Shown one piece after another: positions 40,651 through 52,684 of a stretch of DNA of 64,000 nt; within the stretch, counting starts at the first letter, position 1; each line of letters begins with the position of its first letter. A program made the translations under genes and the position numbers. The notes beneath the pieces were generated by a model. That model saw only the letters and a program-made list of their open reading frames with translations, did no database searches and had not been told where the DNA came from. Origin of the DNA: Liolophura sinensis (taxonomy: Eukaryota > Mollusca > Polyplacophora > Chitonida > Chitonidae); the NCBI RefSeq assembly GCF_032854445.1, contig NC_088300.1:26581608-26645607 (forward strand), read 5' to 3'.

Positions 40651-41212
40651 GGCCTGTGCAGAGGTTCGGATGGCGTGAACATCGAATTGTATAATGCTAT
40701 ATCTCACGCAGTTAAAGCTCACAGATCCATGCGCATACTATATTTTTCTTGCCACCAGTTACTAAAGGCAGAATATATGTATCGTTGAACAAATTTTTGT
40801 GGTCAGTGTTTCCTTCAATGCACGGGCATATATAGACCTATATGTATTTATATAGGCGGCACAAATATGCATCTCGTTATTGCTGCATGGCTTGAAAGAT
40901 GGCTAATTGCAATTAACATGCCTATAATTGATTTTATTGAGCTATGTGTGAATTTGTTGATTAAATATAATCTGTGGCAAATTGAATTTGATTGGATTTT
41001 TTGAACATATGGATTGTCCATCTCGATTGAGTGGTTTGTTAAATGATGCGTAAACAGTCTATAGATCTATCCATTAATTGATTAAGTGGTTTAACAATGT
41101 TGTTTAATTATTCTTATACGCCTTTTTATTCTGATGTCCTCTAACACTTACTTAATGCTTAACTGTATTTAATTTAGGCCTACACTGATTGAGATGAGTT
41201 TTGGGATGTAGG

Positions 41213-41213
<1 letters not shown>
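40651..41213. other. Intergenic spacer
   Basis: AT-rich, nothing recognised. Confidence 0.6.

Positions 41214-41298
<85 letters not shown>
41214..41298. repeat. (AT)n microsatellite, about 42 repeats
   Basis: Uninterrupted alternating TA over 85 bases. It can extrude as a cruciform; likely hypervariable. Confidence 0.97.
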
Positions 41299-41300
<2 letters not shown>

Positions 41301-41544
41301 TGTCTGAATCAAGTATATAAACAAAAAAGAAACAAAACAACAAACAAACAGGGTTTGATACTAATCAATCGGTTCAGTGGTTAATATAGAAATGATTTAC
41401 AAATCAGTATTAGTTATTAGCTGACCACCATTTACTGTTTGTATAAATTTACATACATGAATAATACGGATTTAGGCCTGTGTGTATAAGTTAACTCAGC
41501 GACAAATACATGCAGTTAACATCTCATATGCCTATACATGTAGC
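41299..41544. other. Intergenic spacer
   Basis: Nothing recognised. Confidence 0.6.
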
Positions 41545-41559
41545 CTATAAAGATTTTTT

Positions 41560-41598
41560 GTTGAGTACGACGTTAAACCCCAAGCACTCACTCACTCA
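41560..41598 (+). repeat. Ultra-short insertion of a retroelement 3' tail (~39 bp) with 15 bp target duplication
   Basis: GTACGACGTTAAACCCCAAG + CACTCACTCACTCA is flanked by CTATAAAGATTTTTT at 41545-41559 and 41599-41613. Only the 3' tail of a CACT-type LINE/SINE was inserted. Confidence 0.88.
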
Positions 41599-41929
41599 CT
41601 ATAAAGATTTTTTTTTGTGAGGCAGTGGGTATGTGCTTTTTTTCGTTAATTATATTAAACTAGTTGAAGCCCAGTATTATAAATAATAACTTTATTAATT
41701 TCTATGGAAAGCATGTTTGCATGTATATGTATAGGCCTATATATATGTAGGCTGCAAGTTGTGCACTTATAGACAAAGGCCTGTATATGCTATATAGATG
41801 TAGGCCGGTAAGCTTTTTCTGTCTGTTTTTTTCTCTTCCACGAGTTCTTTCAAGTTAGTACATAATTACACTCACACAACTACTTTGCGGGTGTAAAGGT
41901 CGTGATTTTATTTGTTTGTATCAGCTGTC

Positions 41930-42170
41930 TAATCCAGCTGTGAACCATACGCGTAGGCCTTTATAATGAGAACTCGGCTGACAGGACTCGGCCTAAAGGC
42001 AATGAAGTGTCACGTGGCCAAACGTAGGGATTTCATTGGCTGGCGATGTCAACATGATTCGGTCCGTAAAGAAAATGGCAGGCGATGAGTAGAAGGGGAA
42101 GCCGTCTGTCAATTTACGTCGATTGTCTGCCGGCCACAATATTTCACCATGCTCGTTTGAGATTGAGAAG
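41930..42170 (+). promoter_or_regulatory. Candidate promoter / 5' UTR exon of the PLCB gene
   Basis: CpG-richer than its surroundings (AACTCGGCTGACAGGACTCG, GTCTGCCGGCCAC). It contains an inverted CCAAT box (ATTGGCTGG at ~42036) and an E-box (CACGTGG at ~42011), and ends at AAG|GTCAGT, a plausible donor at 42171. The next recognised exon (50354) opens with an acceptor and a non-coding leader, so a 5' exon must exist upstream; this is the best candidate. Inference only: no TATA box or transcript evidence. Confidence 0.4.
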
Positions 42171-45100
42171 GTCAGTATATGAAACAGATTTCAGATTAAC
42201 GCGCTCAATCGGTGCAAGGGGGTTTCTTTTTGCGTATGAAGCATTCGTAGTTGCCAGTCTTGGAGGAAGCAGAGCGGTTTCCCGGACTTGCAATCGGTCA
42301 GTGGATGATGTGCAGCATCCTTCCCGCTGCTGTCTACGTACATGTACGTGTACATCATGCAGTTGTATAGCATACTGCATCCCGGCTTTGGTGCATTGTG
42401 TGTAAACACACAGTCAGATTGAAGTAAAACTGTACTTTAAATCTGACACTGTCATGGCTGTTACATTCTGATAAAGCTGGTATGATAATGTGCTGCACAT
42501 GTACCTAACATCTCAAAATCAAAATCGACCGTCTTATTTCAGAGATGCCAGCGCATCTTCAGTTTATTGGTACCGATACCAAGTTACATTGTTAGTAACT
42601 ATGAGTATTGCTAATCTTACCTGTGGACATAAAATCAGGAGTTCTGGAGAATTCAGCTTGAGGTCAGCAGCGGTACTTAATAACTTCATTCGCTAGCCAA
42701 GCGTATGCATGTATATATAATTTTATATACACAGTGCATGTAATTTGTATTGAATATTGAATGAATATAATGAATTTGAAGGTATAGTTTGCAGATGTTG
42801 ATGGTTCTTCAAGAAACAAATCTGAAGATGTTACTTATTATATCGAAATTACATCGGGGAACCTTCATAAACTCAAACTTGTAGCACAGCTAGCTCGTCA
42901 CTACATATAATATTTTCCAGTTTAACTTTTCGTTATGACTTGATTTGTTTTTTGCTTGTTTTATTGCCTTTAAATATACTGAAGACATTGGATTTTGTTA
43001 TCTACAGTTTATTTCGAACAGATAGCAGGAACCTTGTTGGGATTTGTCGGAATTTGGTATTCAAAACAATGGTGGATGTTGGTTTGACTTGTGTGATTCA
43101 AAAGTTTAAACAGCTGGATTAGTGTTAAAAGATGGTTTAGTCATGCTGGCTATGACATTTACACTTCAGTTGACTCAGGGAATCAGTTCTTAGCAAATGT
43201 GAAGTAGGGTTCGAGCTGTTACGTTGCGTGAAATTGTCCATGTGAAAGTCTGCATGGTTGGTGCTGAGCACTATGTTATTGTACGTAGCAACCAGCTAGC
43301 TGAGCTAATGCTGTTGTTCAAACATATATGGACAAAGATTGGTGTACCTCCACCCATGAAACTGACATAAACTGCTGTACTGACCACGTTGCTCATTAAA
43401 ATGAAATAGTCTAGAGTACTGGTACAGTTTGAAAGCATCAAAGTTCTTACACATGTGGGGAAGTTTCTGTAACTCTTGTGACTGCATTCCTGTCAGAGTA
43501 CAACCCTGTCCAGTAATAATTTCAGTGTCACTACTGTATTAAAGCTTAAAATGGGCATATGTTTTCTGTCGAATTGAATGATAACTGATGATTACAGTAC
43601 GTACATAGAATTATCTGCATGAATTACATGTGAGAAAGGTTCATGTGTGACCTTTAACACTTTGGTGTTAAAATGTTGATGTAGGACTCTTTAGAAGTGC
43701 AGTTATACTCACTGCAGAGGTACATGTATAGTATGAAGCATTAGTTCAGAGTAATTGCTCAAAGGTTGCATTAATTATTCATGGGGCATGAAATTTTAAA
43801 GAAATCAACTAAGCACAAGCAATCTAGAAAGATGGCCTCCTTGATGAAATCAGAGTCTTTTATGCACCTTGATTAATGCATGATCAACTAGTGATACACA
43901 TGCAGGTAGGCCTAATCAGTTTTTCACAGAATTGGCCTGAAATTGACCATAAGACCATCTATGGCTTGAATTTAGGCTTGCTTTAATAACATTGTACTCA
44001 GATCTTGAGAACAATGACCACGAGTCAAATGATGTATAAAATGTTTGTAACTTGTAGTTAGTTTAGGAAGACTCATGAAGACATTACACGTATCCTCAGG
44101 GTGAACCATTGTTTTAAATTAAGTTTTACTTCACTGTCAGCATAATGTTGATTATAAATGATTAATCATATTTAAATATGTTAAAATACAAAATTTGTGA
44201 GAAAATTATGATTATTAATGAATTTTACTTGTATTATTTACAGAATCATACAAATTATCTTAATGCACTTGTATACATGTGTACATTAATATTTAGGACA
44301 GAAGGTAATTTCAGTGTGTGAGCTTGAATGACACTTAGCTAGAGCTTGAATTATTACATGGGTTATTGGCTAATGGGCTGAGGTTTATCCAGGACAAAAG
44401 ACTATGATTGATGTGGAAATCCACAAAGACACAGGATGACTGTAAATACTGCTGTACCTTGTCAAGCGTAGTAGGTATTCCCCAGTGCGGCGGGCAAACT
44501 TGACAGCCTTTATACGTATGCTCTACATTCATGGAGGTGCTATAGCGTACAGTGTTCCTCACTTTTCACTAACCTCTAAATAGCGTGCTGAATAATTGAC
44601 CACAGCCTTCGATTGCTTGCCATTCTCTGTGACTCTTGGTGAATTTTTATGCAAATTCTCTGCACTGTTTTTCTTATACATTTAAACTGAAATGGAGCAG
44701 TTGTTAACTGAGTCATACACTAAAGAGACTTGTCTGAGATCTTGGTAGGCTGTAGCAGTAGGAATAGCTTTAGGACAAGATTGTCAATGCTACGAGCTGG
44801 ATTTTCTGTGAATGAAATGAGTGGTTTTGACCTGTATCACATCGGCTGGAGCTACTTTAATAAAGAAAAGTGCAGAAATGCATTTTGTTGCTTAACTTGA
44901 AATGTTTTATATGTACATACAGGTCTCTACATATACATTTACCACATTGTGTACTAGTCCTGTGGGACACATGCTGGATCGATCTGGGCCCTGGACAAGA
45001 TATTAGTGAATTCGCTTGCTCTTACTGGTCATGAAACTGTGGTGAAAATTTAAATAGTAGTAGCCACTTGTGTGACTGTTTGAGCAGCGTAATGCTCACT

Positions 45101-45179
45101 GAAAACCACTCCACGATTCTTCCACCAGTATGATATGCTTAACTCTAGATCACACTTCAGTAATTTGCCAAATTTTGGT

Positions 45180-45390
45180 GGTTCACACTGTTCACTAAGT
45201 ACTCTTTCCTCCACCTACGTGTATAAACCTGACAGCTATAATGTAAGAGAAAAATTCTTGAGTATCATGAGTGTCATAGACTAGTATAAAAGGTCATGGA
45301 AAGTCATGGGATTTGAAAACCTTAAGAGAGTACCAGTAAGAATCCTTGTATAGTGTTAAACAACAGTCAGATAAATAAATCAATAAATAA
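45180..45390 (+). repeat. SINE family B 3' part, degraded
   Basis: CTCTTTCCTCCACCTACGTG, AAACCTGACAGCTATAATGT, AAATTCTTGAGTATC, then after an insertion AACAACAGTCAGATAAATAA. Confidence 0.6.
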
Positions 45391-45754
45391 ATGTTGTGGG
45401 ATGTACGTGTATATGTACATGGGATGCTGATCAGTTTTTGATCCATTACATTGTTATGAATACATGTACATTACATACATGTATATGCATCTTTGGTCAC
45501 GATCAGAACATTATTTTTATCCCTGGTTTGATCGGGGAAGAGAGGGAATGGGCTGTCATGTACAGTATTTTATATACTCTTCTTATTCTTGTCATGTATT
45601 CCAGAAGTTCCACTATCTTATCAGCATAATACATGTGCTATGAAATAATGCAGTGTAATACTACATATAACTTCATATGCCAGTTGGGCATTTCAGTTCT
45701 TTTGCGAGTTCATGCCTGTAGGTTTAGAGGAGACAGGGAGGCTAATGTGGCTTA

Positions 45755-45945
45755 AAGGTGTGACTTCTCCAAGTTGCATAACCCACTTTTGTTTTGAAAA
45801 TGATGTTGACTGTGCGCATTGTTTTTCACATCAGTTATGACATCCAAGGTTATGGACTTCTCCATGGTCCATAATCCACTTTTGTTTTGAAAAAGATGTT
45901 GGCTGTGCGCATTGTTTTTCACATCAGTTATGACCCTAATTGATT
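45755..45945 (+). repeat. Two-copy tandem duplication, about 100 bp unit
   Basis: GACTTCTCCAAGTTGCATAA / GACTTCTCCATGGTCCATAA, each followed by CCACTTTTGTTTTGAAAA and GTGCGCATTGTTTTTCACAT. Confidence 0.9.
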
Positions 45946-46889
45946 GTTTTTTTTTGTGAGGCTGTGGGAACAGGTTAGTGTTAAACACTAAAGTATTCAA
46001 GGTGTGAGCAAACGTGCAAGTAAGTTTAAGATTAATGGGTTCATTCATGTTTATGGTAGCTTTGGAGTTTCTTAGAGTTGAAATTAAGAATGCCACAGTT
46101 GTCAAAGTTGGCAGGCTTGCAAATGGTCAATACAACTTTTTCTGATGCAGACAAGTTGCCAAGTAGGACTGTCATGACCTTGAGAATGTCCTTGTGGCAT
46201 TCGTGGTGTAACCATCATACACATGTACATGTAAGACGAGCTTGTCAAGTGTTTTTGTAAAGGCACATGTACATCTGTGTGGGAATAGTCATCAGACATT
46301 TACATGTACATGTATTTGTTTGATTTGTTTGACGTGTAAATAATGTGCTTACAACTTATTAAACCTGCGTACTCTACTTTCCAAAGCAGATTATATATAT
46401 ATATTTAGCGCGCTTGAAGAAAGTTGAAGATAACACTGCCAGTGTTCTTATTTGGTAAAGGTTTTTCAAACAACAAGTGTATCAGTAAGTGACTGTGGAC
46501 TGCCGCTTCCACAGTCTAGCTTTAGTTGAAGACCATTTATATGTATCTTCCACTAATATGGCATATTTCAGTACTGGTATGCAACATTGGACTTCCAGTA
46601 GCAGATATTGCTTCGTGCTAAAGTATATAATTATTTGAAAAATATAAAAGGAACTCTTCAGTTTTTGTGGGGCTCAGTGGTCTATGCCCCAGTCCAAACC
46701 ATTTAAATATTTAAAATCAGCAGCAGCTGTATATTGGAGCTTCTGCTGGTTAGGAAAGTCTTTAAATACAACGATAAGAATTGGTTATACATACATCAAA
46801 AATATTTGATAGTGATCAGGTTTTGAGTAGAGGAAAGTAGTTTCATGTAATAGTGCTAGGAGGAAACGATCTTGCCTTTCCTCGTAGCT

Positions 46890-46980
46890 CGGCATGGCAT
46901 CCTCAACCCATAAATCTGACCACAGACATGGAAGGGAAATATTATTGAAAGCACCATGAAACACCAATCAAATGAGTAAA
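46890..46980 (+). repeat. SINE family B 3' fragment, degraded
   Basis: CTCAACCCATAAATCTGACC ... GAAATATTATTGAAAGCACC ... AACACCAATCAAATGAGTAA. Confidence 0.55.
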
Positions 46981-49900
46981 TGAACTTTTCATCCTTTGTT
47001 CTTCATTTTCATGGATAGTTTGCATAATTTTGCGCACATTTCAGGGAACAATAATGTGCATAGCCATTCATGGTTGATCTGGTCATGCAATGTCACTCTT
47101 GGTGTTTGGCAAAACAGATTTAATGTGAACGGATATCCTGTTGCTTGTTGATAGATTGGCAATTTGTGCGGCTGAGCATGCTGTCATTGACCAGAGGTGA
47201 CACCGTCATTGTGCAGAAACTATAAGGTAGCCACATGCGACAATCAATCATACCCAATGCCACTAGTAATTGAATTGTCTGTGCAAATCACACTTGCTCC
47301 ATGGCCAGTGTCAGTGATGCTCAGAACTGACAATGCCAGTAAATAACCCCTTCCAATAAACACTTTAACATGTGACAGATGTGCACCTCCAAGAGCTACA
47401 TTATACTAATGTATGTAACCCCATTGTCAGGGCTTGCTCAGATCTACCAAAGGGCAAACTGGCAAATTTATTACCAAGACAAGCTGACCCCTTTGTGAGA
47501 CCTCTTTGATAGTAACACAATGGTACTTCTTGTTAGACTGGATCTCAAATTCTGTGCTTATCATAAGCACTGTATTTTAAAATTTAGGGCCTTTCAGAGA
47601 TTTATTATTATCAGTGTGCATAATATTGGGGATATTTCAGAAGTTGGTCCCATTTTGTATGTCCAAACATTATATTGTGAGTCATGTACAGGTATTTACA
47701 TTGCCACGTGTACATGAATACAGTTACATGTACGTACAAAACGTATGGCTGATAAATCAGGGATTTTACATGCCTACAGTACAGACAGTAGTTACATGTG
47801 CCAAAAATACCATACATTGTGAAGTGTTAAATGTTGATCTTATTGGGATTGTGGTAAAAGACATGTGACATTTTCTCTTTCATATTCTGCGCTGGTTTTT
47901 AAATATTTTCCTCCTGTAACTTGCTGTCTTGAGCTACCAATACATGGTGACTGGCCAAACACATCAGCAGACAGAACTACATTTGCCTCTCTCTGATGTA
48001 CTCTGCATGTACCGTAGCCCAAAGTACATCTACACATGCTTTCAGCAGCTTCAGACCAACATTTATGTTCATGTACTCGTATTTGTTTTGACATGAACCT
48101 CACAAAAGCCTAACCTAAATTAAAAAACATGTGCACAACAAGTTTTGGAAGACTTGGCATGCTGATTATGGTGCCTGGCAATTCTGTTCCACAGGTTCAT
48201 GTACATGTATATCGTGTTTGGATAGTTACATGTCTGAGGTTTTTTTTGCCGGAATAGTTCAAATACTTGACTTCAGACGGCTGGAACACATGATGTGGGT
48301 TCTATCCCAGCCTGCGACAGTGAATTTGTTGATTCGCAGTCCTTTTGTGCAGTCTATTGCTCTTTGAAGACCACTTTTTGAAGAGCACGAATGTGGTTTG
48401 TATGTCTGTACATGTAAAGACGTTAGCATGATGTAATCTGTCTTACTTTCGAATTTAACAAGTGGAATGAAAATAGAGTAAGTATGTCATAACCGGTGTT
48501 CAGACTGTGATTTGTCGAATCCAGCAATTGCATGAAATAGCATACACGTATATCCTATTTTCACTTGACTATCTGGTGGTCGAATTTCTTGCACCCTCTG
48601 GAAGATTGCACAGGTGTAAACGTAGCTTTGCGCTGAGGAAAATTTGTCAGTACCTTTCTGTTTAACTATGGGCACAAAGGTTTTCTCAGCCTATAAAACT
48701 GACTTCCATACTGAATTACTGGAAGTAAAAAATTCCTTTTGGACACTCTAATGGTCTTTGAACAAAACTTTTGAAAGTCAGTGATATGATTTGCATATCT
48801 GTATGAGAAGCCTTGATGTGTGTGCGTATGTACATGATGGTAATGGAAAAAATTTTTTTTATAAATAATCTCTTATGTTATTAGTGCAGATTTGTACTAA
48901 TAACTTGGGGTAGTTATAATACATTTAGAGTGTACATTTCTGACTAGGCACATGGGAGTAAATGCATTAAAAGCATGAGTATTACGTGTAGATTCAGAAT
49001 GTTTATGTGTAAGATATTACAGTTTTATGTATAGGTCCCCCAGCATCCAGGGTGGCAGGATTAAATGCTAACACTACACAGATGTTATTTGAATAAGACA
49101 TTATCACCGCTAATTGGTGTTAATGTATTTACATGTATCTCAGTTGGGTTTAACGCTGTGGATGAGGTTATACATGATGCACATTTACAGTGTATTTGCT
49201 ATGGTGTGGCAATAAATGTTGATGATTAATTTATAGTTTTACATGTATAGAACTTGATTACAGCATGGGGAGAATTTGGTAATGCTTCAAAACAAAGCTA
49301 TTTCTTCATAGTGGAGGAAGATATATTGCTTACATGTATATTACCATGGACGTGCAGTACATATCGTTATACATGTATGGCTAGATAATGCATTGAACCC
49401 AATCTCATGGATGGAGGTTGTATTGACTGAAAGCTCTATAACACATACAGTTCAGAGTAGAAGATGATGAACATGAGCAGGAAGTAGGAATTTCATGTAC
49501 ATACGTGCATGTATACCTTGAGGCTTAGTATTTATGTACGTACATGTGTGTACAAATTAGTTCCTATAGGCTAACCCTTAAATACTTCAGCATCATTGTG
49601 TTTGATGACTTTGTGGTTTTCTGTGGGCATTTCCTCAAATGGTCATCTTCGATCAGCTAGAAACTGAAATTGCCCAAGGTGTTTTCATGAACATGTGATG
49701 AACTGCAGGAAATACTTGTCAGTTGTTTTTGATGCATAGGTGCATGACACATACTTCAGAAGAGGAGACCTGTGTAAGAAGGATTATCACAACAAATTTT
49801 AGCTTACTGGAGCTCATAACTTCCATTGTATGTACATGAATGAGACATTGTACTTGTAAATTTTCATCTCTTTCCAGAATTGCTGTTTTAATTACCCGTA

Positions 49901-50353
49901 GTTTATTGTCATAGTACTGTACAACATGATGGCATAGTTGTTCATGAACATGTATTTTTTTAACTAGTTGGACGGGGACATTGAGCTTTTGTTTCCTTTC
50001 AGTCATGTCACTTGTTTATGCTGTGTTTTTAGTGTTTAGAAACAGGTCAGTTTTTTCTGCTTTAAGGATAATTATTTTACACATTATAATTTTCATGCTT
50101 TATTGATAACATATATTAAGTGAAAAATTTTATGATTATTATTACTTACATTTAAATTTCAAGTAGTATGGTATAAAACTTTTTATTGTATATTATATTG
50201 TGACCTGTGGTTTTCTTAATTTTACTGTAGTTTTTGTTGTATAATAATTCATTATCAGGAATAGGTTATTCTGTGTGATGTACAAAGATAATGGACATAT
50301 CCGTGTGTAACAGCTTTGTACAGGTATACTAAGATTATTGTTTGTTATGGCAG

Positions 50354-50466
50354 GGTGTGAAGGCGTGTGAGAACTGTGCCCCATGGCCAAGCCCTATGAC
50401 TTCCAGTGGAGGATCTCCGTACCAGACCTTCTACAGAATGGGGCTGTGTTTGACCGCTCGGATGAG
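50354..50466 (+). CDS. PLCB4: Phospholipase C beta (PLCB4/norpA type), first coding exon
   Basis: After an acceptor (TTATGGCAG) there are 29 leader bases, then ATG at 50383 and 28 codons: [20 protein letters not shown] then AVFDRSDE, donor GTAAGC. Vertebrate PLCB4 begins MAKPYEFNWQKEVPSFLQ..GTVFDRYEE, so the match covers the whole exon. PLC-beta enzymes hydrolyse PIP2 to IP3 and diacylglycerol at the plasma membrane when activated by Gq; norpA is the fly phototransduction member. The encoded part is the start of the N-terminal PH domain. The coding part is 50383-50466. The start is chosen because it coincides with the family N terminus. Confidence 0.9.
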
Positions 50467-51339
50467 GTAAGCTTTTCTCTTAGTTTATTTCCAAAATCGA
50501 TTTCTTTCAGGCCAAATATAGCTTCCAAATTTGGCTACTGGTGAAGACATGGAATTTGAGAATAAAATTTTAATAATACATGTATTATGTTATATTATGT
50601 ATGTTATAACATGGTTGAAATGTATATAAATGGACAAGAAACTATCTAAGACAAGGGAGACCTTTAATCAAATGAATTCTAAAGTAAGAAGATATATTGG
50701 CAATATGCATGAGATCTAAGGAATGTGGGGAATCTTTATTTTATTTTTCAGAAATTGGATATCAGTTAATGATATGGATTTGATTATGTCCCTGTCTTAT
50801 TACTTTTTATGTAGAGATAGGATCTTATCTTACAGGTGGTTCATTTGACACAAGTCCCCATTGCTTTTGTTCCAAAGGATCAAAATAAATATACATGCAA
50901 CATACGTATATGGGTAGAATCATTGTGGCTGTACTACACCATACTCTATGGGTCATATATAGATTATGTGTACACATAGTATAATATGCTGATTTAAGTA
51001 TACTGGGAAAAGTAATAAATACGCTCTTGGAGGACGTACTGTAGTGAACCTGTTCTTCTGTCATAGGTGACAAAAATGCAGCATCAAATCATTTGTTGTC
51101 CGTATGTCAAAATACATGTAGTCCTTTATAGATTTGAACTTTTTCAAAGATATCTGAAATTTTTTATAGAATTGTACGCAGAATACACATGTACACATAA
51201 TGTGACAAAATGTCTAATTCCTCCAAACAATAATGCTTGTGAAATATACTTGATTGTGGCATGAAACATCAGCCATTAAATACATTGAAAAAGGATTCTA
51301 TAGGAAATTGACATAATAGTTTGAATGTAATGTTTTCAG

Positions 51340-51420
51340 GAGGACCCTCAGCTTGAAAGTAACTGTCTGGTACGGGTGGACAGTTTTGGGTTCTTCATCT
51401 ACTGGAAGAGCGATGGCAGG
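51340..51420 (+). CDS. PLCB4: Phospholipase C beta, second coding exon (gene continues beyond window)
   Basis: 27 codons: EDPQLESNCLVRVDSFGFFI then YWKSDGR, phase 0 at both ends. Acceptor TGTTTTCAG, donor GTGAGT. The pattern CLxxVDxFGFFLxWxSEGK is diagnostic of the PLC-beta PH domain. The next expected block (EGQVLECSLI..) was not found in the remaining 12.5 kb. Confidence 0.92.
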
Positions 51421-51592
51421 GTGAGTTTTTAATCCTATAACAATATTATGTGAACTAACTTTACATCCAAGTATCTGGAGTTTAGAGACTTCAGACACAC
51501 AAGGTCACAAGGAAACACAGTGTGCGAGCTCAAAACTTGCGTTGGACAGGGAAATTTGTAAATTCCTCGCTATTACTGTTTGTGACTGTGCA

Positions 51593-51639
51593 ATATTCTT
51601 GAGTACGGCGTAAAACACCAATCAAATAAATAAAATAAA
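51593..51639 (+). repeat. Ultra-short SINE tail insertion (47 bp) with perfect 13 bp target duplication
   Basis: ATATTCTTGAGTACGGCGTA + AAACACCAATCAAATAAATA.. is flanked by TTGTGACTGTGCA at 51580-51592 and 51640-51652. Only the terminal 3' sequence shared by families A and C was inserted. Confidence 0.93.
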
Positions 51640-51699
51640 TTGTGACTGTGCAGTCTAACATCTGTTGACAGCTGCTTGTCTGTACATGTATGTCCACAC

Positions 51700-51830
51700 G
51701 TGAAAAAGTTTGTCAGTGTTTCCGTGTTTGAACCCTGAGGTCTCTATTTACCTCACCCTTAAAACTGGCTGATATCATGTAAGTGACAAAATCTGTGAGC
51801 ATTACGTTAAGCAACAATCAAATAAATATA
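51700..51830 (+). repeat. SINE family B, degraded
   Basis: Box B-like TTTGAACCCTGAGG, TATTTACCTCACCCTTAAAA, CTGGCTGATATCATGTAAGT, then AACAATCAAATAAATATA. Confidence 0.6.
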
Positions 51831-52602
51831 TGAATTCACCTTAGGTCTTGGTGCCCTTTAAAGCTCTTACCATTTGACTTGTATATACATGTACACTCCA
51901 GCATATTGGTAATGCAGCTATCAGTCAAGCTCGCACCCAGATTGTGTGATGCAGGGGTACCTGTACAAATTACAAGAGAAAACAGCTGTATTGTGTACAT
52001 TATGTATGTGATGTGCGTAAGTTTGTGTTCTATACTGTCCCCTTTTATTTTTTTATCATACTGGCGGTCATTCCACTTTGTAACATGTGTTACTTATTTA
52101 CCCATTTAAGTTTTTTTTAACCTTTCAGTTATTGTTGAGTTTTGCACGTAGCTAAAGAACTAGCTGCCATGTACATGTATACAGTTTAGCACAGGATGTT
52201 ACACATTTGTATGTATGCATGTGTAGCTAAACATTGACCTGTATACATGTAAATGTATACTTGTATCATGTGACAAGAACATGGAATTGTGCTTTTACAT
52301 CTAAGTTATTTCATTTTGAGCACCAAATGTTTTTATTCTTATAAAAAGGTTGGACAAGCCTCAGAACTACGTTTAGATACAAGTACCCATCATCATATTC
52401 CTAAATCTGCCTAGCACTAGATATATATAGCATCAAGTGAAAGACGTTGTAGTGTCACAGCGTCTTCAATTAAAAATCATGGACATGCTTTGAGGAAGGC
52501 ATCGGAAGCAAAAGTGTCACTCCAAAAAACCTATGTATTTACATTTATAATGTATACTGTACACCGATGGAGTGTTTTTTGGCCTATTTTGCCATCAAAA
52601 TG

Positions 52603-52684
52603 GGGATGGTTGTTGGTTGTCCAAGGGCTCTGCCATGTGAGTGAAATATTTTGAGTATGACTTAAACATCATTCAAATAAATAT
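52603..52684 (+). repeat. SINE family A 3' fragment
   Basis: GTTGGTTGTCCAAGGGCTCT, GTGAAATATTTTGAGTATGA, CATCATTCAAATAAATA. Confidence 0.7.

Larger units (their letters stand above)
42171..50353 (+). other. Putative first intron of PLCB; spacer with scattered SINE fragments
   Basis: AT-rich with very frequent TACATGTA palindromes from ~45.4 kb onward. Decayed SINE B-like fragments occur near 43335-43420, 45180-45390, 46890-46975 and 48640-48735, and a two-copy duplication at 45755-45945. No coding exon was recognised. Whether the first ~2 kb is intron or intergenic depends on the unproven 5' exon. Confidence 0.45.

Noticed and set aside
41152-41343. ORF with an Ile-Tyr repeat
   Set aside because: Translation of the (AT)n microsatellite.
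42085-42405. 106-codon ORF in the CpG-rich block
   Set aside because: Low-complexity basic peptide without a known domain; the GC-rich context lengthens frames. At most a uORF.
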